Positions 41,559-49,572 of a DNA stretch of 64,000 nt are shown here, one piece after another (the stretch's first letter is position 1; the number at the start of each line of letters is the position of its first letter). The DNA lies in NCBI GenBank assembly GCA_002356635.1, contig CP023454.1:1472501-1536500 (forward strand), read 5' to 3'. Below the pieces are notes generated by a model, which ran no database searches, had not been told where the DNA came from, and saw only the letters and a program-made list of their open reading frames with translations. The position numbers and the translations under genes are program-made. Source of the DNA: Rhodobacteraceae bacterium QY30. GTDB lineage: Bacteria > Pseudomonadota > Alphaproteobacteria > Rhodobacterales > Rhodobacteraceae.

Positions 41559-42362
41559 ATGCATACCCCCGTCACCCTGCTGGCCAGCGCCGCAATCGGC
41601 GTGCTCAGCCTGTCGTTCTGGCCGGCGAAGGCGCCCGGGAACCTGCCGCAGCTGGTCCGGCTGGACCCAGCGCCCTTCTCGCACCGGCTGGACGGTGACT
41701 GGCAACGCGACGGCGGCCAGGTCAACGCACCAATCCGTTCGGTGCAGATCCCCGCACCTGTCGAGATCATGGAGATGCCGGTCAGCACCGGCGACTGGAT
41801 GGCCTGCGTGCGCGACGGCGCCTGCATCGCGCCGGGCGGGCCGACCGACCGCCCCGAACTTCCGGTGACGGGCGTCAGCTGGATGGATGCGAACGCCTAT
41901 GCCGCCTGGATGACGAAGCGCACCGGCGACACATGGCGCCTGCCCAGCGATGTGGAATGGGCCCATGCGGCGGCGGAACTGTTCCGCGACGATGCGCTGG
42001 GCGTCGAGGCCGACCCGGCGAACCCCGCCGTCCTGTGGCTGGCGGAATACAACGCCGAAGCGACCCGAAGCCGCAACCTGGACCGGGAGGTCCGCCCCGT
42101 CGGCAGCCTGAACGTCAATTCCCTGGGCGTGCGCGACATTGGCGGCGCGGTCTGGGAATGGACCTCGACCTGCCTGCGCCGGGTGGACGTGGACGGCACC
42201 GGTGCCGTCCTGCGGGAAGGCGAGACCTGCGGCATCTACATCGCCGAGGGCCTGCACCGCGCCGCGATCAACGACTTTGTCCGCGATCCGAAATCCGGCG
42301 GATGTTCCGTCGGCGTGCCCCCGGCCAACCTGGGTTTCCGCCTGGTGCGAGAGGCCATTTGA
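41559..42362 (+). CDS. nirV: NirV, formylglycine-generating-enzyme-family protein
   Basis: 267 residues with an N-terminal hydrophobic signal/anchor (VTLLASAAIGVLSLSFWP). The SUMF1/FGE-sulfatase fold is seen in PVTGVSWMDANAYAAWM, RLPSDVEWAHAAAE, SLGVRDIGGAVWEWTST and PPANLGFRLVRE. NirV genes accompany nirK in many denitrifiers; their exact function is unsettled. It is likely periplasmic and co-transcribed with nirK. AGGAGAGAGG precedes the ATG. Confidence 0.9.
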   Translation: MHTPVTLLASAAIGVLSLSFWPAKAPGNLPQLVRLDPAPFSHRLDGDWQRDGGQVNAPIRSVQIPAPVEIMEMPVSTGDWMACVRDGACIAPGGPTDRPELPVTGVSWMDANAYAAWMTKRTGDTWRLPSDVEWAHAAAELFRDDALGVEADPANPAVLWLAEYNAEATRSRNLDREVRPVGSLNVNSLGVRDIGGAVWEWTSTCLRRVDVDGTGAVLREGETCGIYIAEGLHRAAINDFVRDPKSGGCSVGVPPANLGFRLVREAI

Positions 42363-42450
42363 CGCAGCCGCCTGCGAAAATCGCGTCCATGCTTTGCATC
42401 CCTTCGCGTTTTGAGACAACATCGGCGGACCCGATGTGAAGGAGCAAGGC

Positions 42451-43143
42451 GTGGCGATCGACATTTCCCTGGTCAGGAATCTGCCGCTGTTCCGGCAGAT
42501 GGACCCAGCGGCCTTGTCGCGCCTGATGGCCCGCGCCACCGTGCGCCGGATGCTGCCGGGGGATCTGATCTTCGAACAGGGCGCCGAGGCGACGTCGTTC
42601 TTTCTCTTGCTGCACGGCCGCCTGAAGGTCAGCCAGGTCACGGCGGATGGCCAGCAAGTCATGGTGCGCGTGGTGCATCCGGGTGACCTGTTCGGCTTTG
42701 CCCGTGCGCTGGCGCGACCCGATTACCCCGGCACGGCGCAGGTGGCGGTCGAATCCATCGTGGTCAGCTGGCCGATGACCGACTGGGAGACGGTGGTGGA
42801 AAACAACCCGCGTCTGGCCGTCAATGCGATGCAGACCATCGGCCAGCGCCTGGATGAAGCCCACACCCGCCTGCGCGAAATGTCGACCGAGGAGGTGGAA
42901 CGCCGCGTGGCCCATGCCGTGCTGCGGCTGGCGGAAAAGGCGGGCCGGATCGAGGGCGGCGGCACCCGGATCGATTTTCCGATCACCCGGCAGGACATCG
43001 CGGGCATGACCGGCACGACGCTTCATACCGTCTCGCGCCTGCTGTCGGCCTGGGAAGGGCAGGGCCTGGTCGAGGGCGGTCGCCAGAAACTGACCGTGCT
43101 GGACGCCGAGGGCCTGGCCCGGATCGCCGATCCCGAACCCTGA
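42451..43143 (+). CDS. nnrR: Crp/Fnr-family nitric-oxide-responsive regulator NnrR
   Basis: 230 residues from a GTG at 42451, with AAGGAG six bases upstream; a GTG at 42436 is an alternative. It has the cNMP-type sensor domain ([23 protein letters not shown]), the dimer helix, and a Crp-type helix-turn-helix whose recognition part reads [21 protein letters not shown], the NnrR/DNR form. No N-terminal Fnr cysteines for an iron-sulfur cluster are present, so it does not sense O2 as Fnr does. It probably activates the three TTG-N8-CAA promoters in this locus. Confidence 0.9.
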   Translation: MAIDISLVRNLPLFRQMDPAALSRLMARATVRRMLPGDLIFEQGAEATSFFLLLHGRLKVSQVTADGQQVMVRVVHPGDLFGFARALARPDYPGTAQVAVESIVVSWPMTDWETVVENNPRLAVNAMQTIGQRLDEAHTRLREMSTEEVERRVAHAVLRLAEKAGRIEGGGTRIDFPITRQDIAGMTGTTLHTVSRLLSAWEGQGLVEGGRQKLTVLDAEGLARIADPEP

Positions 43144-43158
43144 CTTTCGCATCCCTCT

Positions 43159-43172
43159 TTGCGGCCGGTCAA
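43159..43172 (+). promoter_or_regulatory. NnrR/FNR-type box upstream of pseudoazurin
   Basis: TTGCGGCCGGTCAA fits TTG-N8-CAA and shares TTGCG with the nirK box. It lies about 75 bases before the pseudoazurin ATG, right after the nnrR stop codon. Confidence 0.75.
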
Positions 43173-43246
43173 AGTCGCGTGGCCGGGCAGGGGTTAGATC
43201 CTGTGCCAACGGGTCGGACCCGACTCGCTTCGCAGGAGACAGACCG

Positions 43247-43684
43247 ATGAAACGCACCAACTTCCTTGCCGCCCCCGTGCTTTGCCTGGCGCTTGCGGCC
43301 CCGGCCCTGGCCGCCGAACACGAAGTGCACATGCTCAACAAGGGCGCCGCTGGCACGATGGTGTTCGAGCCCGCCTTCGTGAAGGCCGCGCCGGGCGATG
43401 TGATCCACTTCATCCCCACCGACAAGAGCCACAACGTCGAGGCGATTAAGGAAATCCTTCCCGCGGGCGTCGCGCCCTTCAAGAGCGAACTGAGCGCCCC
43501 CTACGACCTGACCGTGACCGAAGCCGGGCTTTACGCCGTGAAATGCACACCGCATTTCGCCATGGGCATGGTCGCGCTGGTGCAGGTGGGCGATGCACCC
43601 GCAAACCTCGATGCGGCCAAGGCGGCGAAGCTTCCGAAGAAGGCGCGCGACCGGATGGATGCGGAAATCGCGCAGGTGAAGTAA
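43247..43684 (+). CDS. Pseudoazurin (blue copper electron donor to NirK)
   Basis: 145 residues with a Sec signal peptide ending at [10 protein letters not shown]. The type 1 copper ligands are the His of KSHNVE and the Cys, His and Met of [10 protein letters not shown], with normal pseudoazurin spacing. Lysines around the copper site and in the C-terminal helix ([13 protein letters not shown]) form the docking surface known for NirK partners. It has its own NnrR box, so it is transcribed separately from nnrR. CAGGAGACAG precedes the ATG. Confidence 0.96.
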   Translation: MKRTNFLAAPVLCLALAAPALAAEHEVHMLNKGAAGTMVFEPAFVKAAPGDVIHFIPTDKSHNVEAIKEILPAGVAPFKSELSAPYDLTVTEAGLYAVKCTPHFAMGMVALVQVGDAPANLDAAKAAKLPKKARDRMDAEIAQVK

Positions 43685-43697
43685 ACCACGGCCGGTG

Positions 43698-43723
43698 GGG
43701 CGGCGGATTGCGAACCGTCGCCC
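43698..43723. terminator. Bidirectional hairpin between pseudoazurin and the LuxR regulator
   Basis: GGGCGGCGG/CCGTCGCCC (nine pairs, one G-U) with an 8-base loop lies between two converging stop codons. No long T-run on either side. Confidence 0.5.
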
Positions 43724-43746
43724 TCCGTCTCGCCGGCGCGGGCTGC

Positions 43747-44538
43747 TCAGACCTTCCCGATCGTGCCGATGAAGCGCGAAAACAGTTCGCCCTGCGAACT
43801 GATCCTCAGCTTGGCGTAGATGTTGCGGCGATGAATCCGCACCGTTCCGGGTGAAATGCCCAGCGCCCGGCCCACGGCTTCGGCGGAATGGCCCTTCAAC
43901 GTATATTCGACGACCTCGCGTTCGCGCGGGGTCAGGATGCCCTCTCCGAAACTGTGGAACGACCGCTCGACCTGGCCCTCGACCGCGGCGGGGCCCGCGC
44001 CGTCCGGGGCAGAGAAGCGCTGGCCCAGATCGGCCCAATGCCGCCGCCCGATCGCCAGGACCACGGGTGCCATTTCCTGAAGCAGGCGCATCTCACGCCC
44101 CGTGAAGGGCCGGTCCGCCCGCATCAGCGACAGCACGACCACCGAATCATCGCCGGCGTCGATCAGGAAACCGATCTCCTCGGCCAACCCTGTCTGGATG
44201 TAATAGTTGCGAAAATACTCGCCCTGGTAGAAACGATCCGGTGCGATTTCCCGCATGCGATACAGCCCCGGAGCCTGTCCGCCGATCGCCGAGAGATAAA
44301 GCGGATCCAAGAGATAGGGGCCTTCCTGATAGTCGGTCACGAAGACCTTGCGCTTTTCGGCGGGGAAATCGTCGAACAGATCCAAGGGGCGGGCGGCACC
44401 GCGATAGCCAAAAACAACGGTGTAGGTGTAGGGCGCAACCCCGCGCAACAGGGCCGCCAGGCTGGACGGCAGGCCCGGGGTGCCGATGGCCGTGATCGCC
44501 TCGGCAATCTGCCCGAGCTTCTGGTCTTTATGCTGCAT
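43747..44538 (-). CDS. LuxR-family helix-turn-helix regulator
   Basis: 263 residues from MQHKDQKLGQIAEAI; CAGGAGATC precedes the ATG at 44538. Residues about 1-190 are a sensor-like domain of mixed hydrophobic strands (YTYTVVFGYRGAARPLDLFDDF, FLIDAGDDSVVVLSLMRADRPF). It is not an obvious acyl-homoserine-lactone domain. The C-terminal LuxR/GerE domain reads LTPREREVVEYTLKGHSAEAVGRALGISPGTVRIHRRNIYAKL. It is divergent from the polyamine-type importer genes across a 97-base gap with a clear dyad and is the likely regulator of that operon. Confidence 0.88.
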   Translation of the reverse strand: MQHKDQKLGQIAEAITAIGTPGLPSSLAALLRGVAPYTYTVVFGYRGAARPLDLFDDFPAEKRKVFVTDYQEGPYLLDPLYLSAIGGQAPGLYRMREIAPDRFYQGEYFRNYYIQTGLAEEIGFLIDAGDDSVVVLSLMRADRPFTGREMRLLQEMAPVVLAIGRRHWADLGQRFSAPDGAGPAAVEGQVERSFHSFGEGILTPREREVVEYTLKGHSAEAVGRALGISPGTVRIHRRNIYAKLRISSQGELFSRFIGTIGKV

Positions 44539-44595
44539 CCCGATCTCCTGCGGCCGGATATGCCATTTGTGATATATACAGCAAAACCGGCTCTT

Positions 44596-44625
44596 CATAC
44601 GCTTTCATGCAGATACAAGCATATG
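44596..44625. promoter_or_regulatory. Dyad in LuxR-regulator/importer intergenic region
   Basis: CATACGCTT and AAGCATATG form an inverted repeat matching at 8 of 9 positions with a 12-base spacer, in an AT-rich stretch. It ends 10 bases before the importer ATG. Candidate operator of the adjacent LuxR-type regulator. Confidence 0.5.
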
Positions 44626-44635
44626 ACGCGGCCGC

Positions 44636-45754
44636 ATGGAAACCCCCCAGACACAACCGATTGCCGAACTGCGCGACGCCTCTAAGCACTACGGGGCGGT
44701 GGTCGCCGCCGAAGGGCTGAACCTGGCCATTCAGCGCGGAGAGTTCCTGTCCTTCCTCGGGCCGTCGGGCTGCGGCAAGACGACCGCGCTCCGGATGCTG
44801 GCGGGGTTCGAGACGCCGACGCGGGGCGACGTTCTTCTGGACGGGCAGCGGGTGAACGACCTGCCGCCGCATCGCCGGCCGGTGAATATGGTGTTCCAGC
44901 ACTACGCGCTGTTTCCGCACATGACGGTGGCCGACAACATCGCCTATGGCCTGCGCCAGCGCCGTCCGCGCCCGCCCGAGGCCGAGGTGGCCGCCGCCGT
45001 CGAACGGGCGCTGGAGAGGGTGCGCCTGCCGGGCTATGGCCCGCGCCGGATCTGGGAAATGTCGGGCGGCCAGCAGCAGCGCGTCGCGCTGGCCCGCGCG
45101 CTGATCAACCAACCGAAGATCCTGCTTCTGGACGAACCGATGGCGGCCCTGGACAAGAACCTGCGCCGCGACATGCAGATCGAGTTGCAGACCCTGCAAC
45201 GCAGCCTGGGCATCACCTTCGTGCTTGTCACCCACGACCAGGAAGAGGCGCTGTCGATGTCGGACCGCATCTGCATCATGCGGGGCGGCCGGATCGTGCA
45301 GGTGGGCAGCCCGCGCGATCTCTATGACCGGCCCGTCAACCGCTATGTCGCGGATTTCGTGGGCAAGTCGAACTTCTTCGACGGGCGCGTCAGCCGCGTG
45401 GGCGGCGGGGCCGGGGCGCTGACGGCGGCGGGGGGCATCACCTTCGCCGGTCCGGTGTCCTGCACGCGCGGCGTGACGGAAGGCGCCGCCGCAACCGCCT
45501 CGCTTCGCCCCGAGGACATCGCGCTGCGCCGCCGCCTGGCCCCCGCCGCCGGCGAAACCGGGGTGCCGGTGCAGGTCCGGACGCGGATCTTCCTGGGCGA
45601 GCACACCGAATACCTGGTGGCGCATCCCGATCTGGGGGATTTCCTGATCCTTGCCTCACGCCAGGCCGAGGCCGCCGAGGGCAGCTTCGGACCCGGTGAC
45701 ACGGGCTTTGCCGCCTGGCGCGACGGCGCGGCGCGGATCCTCGACAACGACTGA
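44636..45754 (+). CDS. PotA-like ABC transporter ATP-binding protein
   Basis: 372 residues. Walker A is GPSGCGKTT, the Q-loop is [13 protein letters not shown], the signature [15 protein letters not shown], and Walker [12 protein letters not shown]. The C-terminal TOBE domain begins about residue 250 ([28 protein letters not shown]). It belongs to the spermidine/putrescine/opine importer group. No Shine-Dalgarno is visible before the ATG; an operator-like dyad ends 10 bases upstream, so the messenger may be leaderless. Confidence 0.92.
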   Translation: METPQTQPIAELRDASKHYGAVVAAEGLNLAIQRGEFLSFLGPSGCGKTTALRMLAGFETPTRGDVLLDGQRVNDLPPHRRPVNMVFQHYALFPHMTVADNIAYGLRQRRPRPPEAEVAAAVERALERVRLPGYGPRRIWEMSGGQQQRVALARALINQPKILLLDEPMAALDKNLRRDMQIELQTLQRSLGITFVLVTHDQEEALSMSDRICIMRGGRIVQVGSPRDLYDRPVNRYVADFVGKSNFFDGRVSRVGGGAGALTAAGGITFAGPVSCTRGVTEGAAATASLRPEDIALRRRLAPAAGETGVPVQVRTRIFLGEHTEYLVAHPDLGDFLILASRQAEAAEGSFGPGDTGFAAWRDGAARILDND

Positions 45755-45791
45755 CGACCCCAAACCACCAATCACAACAGGGAGACTGACC

Positions 45792-46955
45792 ATGACCGAC
45801 CGTAAGGACACAATCTCCAGAAAGGACTTCCTTGCCGAACTGGAACGCTACCGGAAGGGCTCGGTCACGCGCCGGCATTTCCTGGGCGTGACGGGGTTGG
45901 GGCTTGCGACCACCGTCCTGGGCGCGGCCGTGCCGGGCCTGATGCCGCGCCGCGCCCATGCCGAAGGCAGCATCGGCGATCGCGTGGTGCTGGCAAGCTG
46001 GCCGAACTACCATGATCCGGCGAACTTCGAGGCCTTCAAGGCCAAGACCGGCGCCGCCGTCGACATGAGCGTCTTCGGCTCGAACGAGGAGATGCTGGCC
46101 AAGCTTCAGGCGGGCGGAACCGGCTGGGATGTGTTCGTGCCGACGAACTACACCATCTCGACCTATGTCGACCTGGGCCTGATCGAGCCGATCGACCTGT
46201 CGAAACTGCCGAACTACGACCCGGCCAGCTTCGATGCGCGGTTTGCCGAACCCGGCACCATCAACGGCACCGTCTATGCCGTGCCGCGCAACTGGGGCAC
46301 CACGGGCTATGTCGTGAACACAAGCCAGCTTGGCGCGCTGGCGAAGCCCACGTCCTGGAAGGAATTCTGGGACATGACCAAGGCCGAATTCAGCGGCCGC
46401 ACGATGGTGCATGACTATCAGCTGACCACCATCGGCAACGCGCTGAAATACTACGGCTATTCCTTCAACTCGGTCGATCCGAAGGAACTGACCGATGCGG
46501 AGAAGCTGCTGATGGAGGTGAAGCCCCATCTGTTCGCGATCAACTCGGACTACCAGCCCTCGATGCGGTCGGGCGATGCCTGGATGTCGGTGGCCTGGAC
46601 GGGCGACGCCAAGCAGTTGCACCGCGACATGCCCGAGATCGAATATGTCCTTGGCAAGGAGGGCGGGGAGCTCTGGTCCGACTTCTTCGCCATTCCGAAG
46701 GGGGCGCCGCACCGGGATGCCGCCTATGCGCTGCTTGACTTCCTTCTGACGCCCGAAGTCAACGCCAAAGAGGTCGCCTTCCACGGCTATCCGGTGGCGG
46801 ACAAGCGCGTGAACGCAATCCTGCCGGCCGAGATGCTGAACGATCCGATCATGTATCCGGCGGCCGAACTGCTGGACCCGCTGGAATTCGGCGCGGCGGT
46901 GACGCTGACCGATCCGGGCCGGGCCGAGCTGATGGCCCGGTTCAAGGCGGCCTGA
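45792..46955 (+). CDS. PotD-type substrate-binding protein (Tat-exported)
   Basis: 387 residues. A long N-terminal region contains a twin-arginine motif (SVTRRHFLGVTGLGLATTVLG) ending near RAHA. The mature part is a PotD/PotF-like bacterial SBP_bac_8 fold (VVLASWPNYHDPANFEAFKAKTG, GWDVFVPTNYTISTYVDLGLIEPID, YSFNSVDPKELTDAEKLL). Export in folded form is less common for this family. Substrate is a polyamine or similar cationic compound by resemblance. GGGAGACTGACC precedes the ATG. Confidence 0.9.
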   Translation: MTDRKDTISRKDFLAELERYRKGSVTRRHFLGVTGLGLATTVLGAAVPGLMPRRAHAEGSIGDRVVLASWPNYHDPANFEAFKAKTGAAVDMSVFGSNEEMLAKLQAGGTGWDVFVPTNYTISTYVDLGLIEPIDLSKLPNYDPASFDARFAEPGTINGTVYAVPRNWGTTGYVVNTSQLGALAKPTSWKEFWDMTKAEFSGRTMVHDYQLTTIGNALKYYGYSFNSVDPKELTDAEKLLMEVKPHLFAINSDYQPSMRSGDAWMSVAWTGDAKQLHRDMPEIEYVLGKEGGELWSDFFAIPKGAPHRDAAYALLDFLLTPEVNAKEVAFHGYPVADKRVNAILPAEMLNDPIMYPAAELLDPLEFGAAVTLTDPGRAELMARFKAA

Positions 46956-46959
46956 AGTC

Positions 46960-47817
46960 ATGACGATGCGGCCACGCTATCGCACAGCCCTGTTCCTGGC
47001 CCCCGCGGGGGCCTGGTTCCTGGCCATGCTGGTTCTGCCCCTGCTGGTCGTCATCGTCTATTCCTTTGGCGAGCGGGGGCCGGCCGGCGGCTATGCCCCC
47101 GCCTTCACGCTCGACAACTACCTGAACCTTGGCAGCCGCTGGACCGCTTTCAGGAACACGCTGACGATGGCGCCGCTTGGCACGCTCGCCTGCCTGGTCA
47201 TCGCCTATCCGCTGGCCTGGTTCCTGGCCATGCGGGCCGATGCGCGCTGGCGGACGCTGCTTCTGGTGCTGGTGATCGTGCCCTTCTGGACCTCGATCCT
47301 GATCCGCAGCTACGCCTGGATCTTCCTTCTGGGCGGTCAGGGCATTCCGTCGCTGCTCAACGCGCTCGGTCTGGGAAATCCGCGGCTGATCAACACCCCC
47401 TTTGCGGTGCTGGTGGGGATCGTCTACGGCTATCTGCCGCTGATGGTCTTTCCGATCTACGTCAGCCTCGAACGGCTGGACAAACGCCTTCTGGAGGCCG
47501 CCGACGATCTGGGCAGCCCGCCGATGCGCCGCTTCCTGCAGATCGCGCTGCCCCTGTCGATGCCGGGCGTGGCAACGGGCTGCATGCTGGTCTTCATTCT
47601 GCTGATGGGGGAATTCCTGATCCCGGCGATGCTGGGCGGCGGCAAGGTGTTCTTCGTCGGCAACGCGCTGGTCGACCTGTTCCTGCAATCCAGAAACTGG
47701 GCCTTCGGCTCGGCCGTGGCGGCGGCGCTGGTGCTGGTGATGCTGATCACCGTCACCGCCTACATGCGGTTCACCCGCCGCTGGGCGGGCGGGCGCGACG
47801 ACGTGGCCCTGATGTAG
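46960..47817 (+). CDS. PotB-like ABC transporter permease
   Basis: 285 residues with six membrane helices. The coupling motif is LLEAADDLGSPPMRRFLQIALPLSMPGVATG, and the N-terminal half shows LPLLVVIVYSFGERG, usual for PotB/PotH. It begins 4 bases after the binding-protein stop codon and pairs with the PotC-like permease that follows. Confidence 0.92.
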   Translation: MTMRPRYRTALFLAPAGAWFLAMLVLPLLVVIVYSFGERGPAGGYAPAFTLDNYLNLGSRWTAFRNTLTMAPLGTLACLVIAYPLAWFLAMRADARWRTLLLVLVIVPFWTSILIRSYAWIFLLGGQGIPSLLNALGLGNPRLINTPFAVLVGIVYGYLPLMVFPIYVSLERLDKRLLEAADDLGSPPMRRFLQIALPLSMPGVATGCMLVFILLMGEFLIPAMLGGGKVFFVGNALVDLFLQSRNWAFGSAVAAALVLVMLITVTAYMRFTRRWAGGRDDVALM

Positions 47818-47829
47818 AAGGAGGACGGG

Positions 47830-48645
47830 ATGCGCCTTTACGCCCTTGCGGTCTATCTGTTCCTTTACATCCCCATCGCGGTGATCGCGCTGTTTGCGTT
47901 CAACGCCGGGCGGCATGCTTCGCAGTTCGAGGGTTTCTCGACGCAATGGTTCGGCAAGGCCCTGTCCAATCCCTTCGTGATGGAGGCCTTCCGCACCAGC
48001 CTGACGGTCGCGCTGGCTTCGGCGGTGCTGGCCACCCTTTGCGGCACGATGGCGGCCCTGGCGCTGCAATCGGTTGGCGGGCGGCTGCGGGCCGCCTTCG
48101 ACGCGCTGATCTACGTCGCGGTGATGGTGCCCGGCATCGTCATCGGCATTGCGACGCTGATCGCGCTGGTCACGGTCTTCAACTGGCTGAACCCGGTGCT
48201 GGCCGCGCTCTGGCCGCTGGGGGCGGCGGCGCCGCAGTTCTCGCTGGGGTATGGATCGCTGATCCTGGCGCATGGACTTTTCTCGATGGCCTTGGTCATC
48301 ATCATCGTCCGGGCCCGGATCGCCGGCATGGACCGCAGCCTGATCGAGGCGTCTGCCGATCTGGGCGCCACGCCTTGGGGCACCTTCCGCCAGGTGACGC
48401 TGCCGCAGATCTTCCCGGGCATCCTTGCGGGCTTCCTTCTGTCCTTCACCTTCAGTTTCGACGATTTCATCATCGCCTTCTTCGTCGCCGGGTCGAAGAC
48501 CACGCTGCCGATCTACGTCTTTTCCTCGATCCGCCGCGGTGTCACGCCCGAAATCAACGCCATCGGCACGATGGTCCTGGCGGTGTCGCTGGTGTTGCTG
48601 ATCACCGCGCAGGGTCTTTTGCAGCGCGGTCGGCGGCGGGCTTGA
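47830..48645 (+). CDS. PotC-like ABC transporter permease
   Basis: 271 residues with six membrane helices. The coupling loop is LIEASADLGATPWGTFRQVTLPQIFPGILAGFLLSFTFSFDDFIIAFF, typical of PotC/PotI. AGAAGGAGG before the ATG at 47830 gives strong translation. It forms the second half of the importer channel. Confidence 0.92.
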   Translation: MRLYALAVYLFLYIPIAVIALFAFNAGRHASQFEGFSTQWFGKALSNPFVMEAFRTSLTVALASAVLATLCGTMAALALQSVGGRLRAAFDALIYVAVMVPGIVIGIATLIALVTVFNWLNPVLAALWPLGAAAPQFSLGYGSLILAHGLFSMALVIIIVRARIAGMDRSLIEASADLGATPWGTFRQVTLPQIFPGILAGFLLSFTFSFDDFIIAFFVAGSKTTLPIYVFSSIRRGVTPEINAIGTMVLAVSLVLLITAQGLLQRGRRRA

Positions 48646-48659
48646 GGGGAGACAGGGGT

Positions 48660-49418
48660 ATGCTGCTGAAAGATCGCGTAGCCTTCGTAACCGGCGCCGG
48701 ATCGGGAATCGGACGGGCGGGGGCGCTGGCCCTGGCGCGCGAGGGGGCGCGGGTGATCGTGAGCGACCTTGACGCCGCCCGCGCCGCCGCCGTCGCGGCC
48801 GAGATTGGCGCCGCCGGGGGCCGGGCCGAGGCGCTGGCCCTGGACGCCGGCGATGACGCTGCCGTCGAAGGCGCGATCACCGGAACGGCGGCGCGCCACG
48901 GGCGGCTGGACATCCTGCATTCCCACGCGGGTATCCAGATCGCGGGCCCGCTTCTGGACGTGACGGCGGACCAGATGGACGCAAGCTGGCGTTTGAACGT
49001 CCGCGCGCATTTCGTCGCGGCCCGGGCGGCAATGTCGGTAATGAAGCCAGCCGGGCGCGGCTCGATCCTGGTCACCGCCTCGAATTCGGGCGTGCAGTAT
49101 GACCGGGGCATGATCGCCTACTGCACGACAAAGCACGCCGTGGTTGCGATGGTGCGGCAGATCGCCGTCGATTACGCGCCCTTCGGCGTGCGCTGCAACG
49201 CGCTGTGCCCAGGCTTCGTCGACACCGCCTTCAACGCCGGGTTCGAGACCCAGATGGGCGGGCGCGCCGCTCTGGAGGGCTACGTTCGCGAAACCATCCC
49301 GATGGGCCGATGGGGCAGCCCCGAGGAAATCGCGGACGGAATCGTCTACCTTGCCTCGGACCGGTCAAGCTTCATGACGGGACATGCGCTGGTGATCGAC
49401 GGCGCGGAGTCGCTGTAG
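48660..49418 (+). CDS. SDR-family oxidoreductase
   Basis: 252 residues. Classical short-chain dehydrogenase: cofactor site VTGAGSGIGRAGALAL, catalytic Ser in VTASNSGVQ, YxxxK in AYCTTKHAVVAM, and the C-terminal GHALVIDG. Asp after the second strand (VIVSDLDAARA) suggests NAD+ preference. The position 15 bases after the PotC-like gene suggests that it acts on the imported compound. The usual NAG of the NNAG motif is replaced by HSHAG, a mild oddity. Confidence 0.9.
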   Translation: MLLKDRVAFVTGAGSGIGRAGALALAREGARVIVSDLDAARAAAVAAEIGAAGGRAEALALDAGDDAAVEGAITGTAARHGRLDILHSHAGIQIAGPLLDVTADQMDASWRLNVRAHFVAARAAMSVMKPAGRGSILVTASNSGVQYDRGMIAYCTTKHAVVAMVRQIAVDYAPFGVRCNALCPGFVDTAFNAGFETQMGGRAALEGYVRETIPMGRWGSPEEIADGIVYLASDRSSFMTGHALVIDGAESL

Positions 49419-49572
49419 CGCCAGAGGCGCGTCGTCCCGGACGGATTTCAGGGGCGGCTCTTGTTGCGCGGTTGCGTCAGTCGCGTCATCATCCTGTTAC
49501 GTTTGCCGGTCCGGCGGCGCGGGGCGCGGTGGTCCGGGACGGCAGGGCGATGGACAACAGACGGAGCCGCGG

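Noticed and set aside
42392-42420. Possible NnrR box in front of nnrR itself (TTGCATCCCTTCGC; TTGAGACAAC)
   Set aside because: Neither stretch keeps TTG-N8-CAA spacing; only a left half-site is present.
46942-48273. A minus-strand 443-codon frame opposite the two permeases
   Set aside because: Gln/Arg/His-rich mirror of hydrophobic membrane-protein codons, a common artefact.
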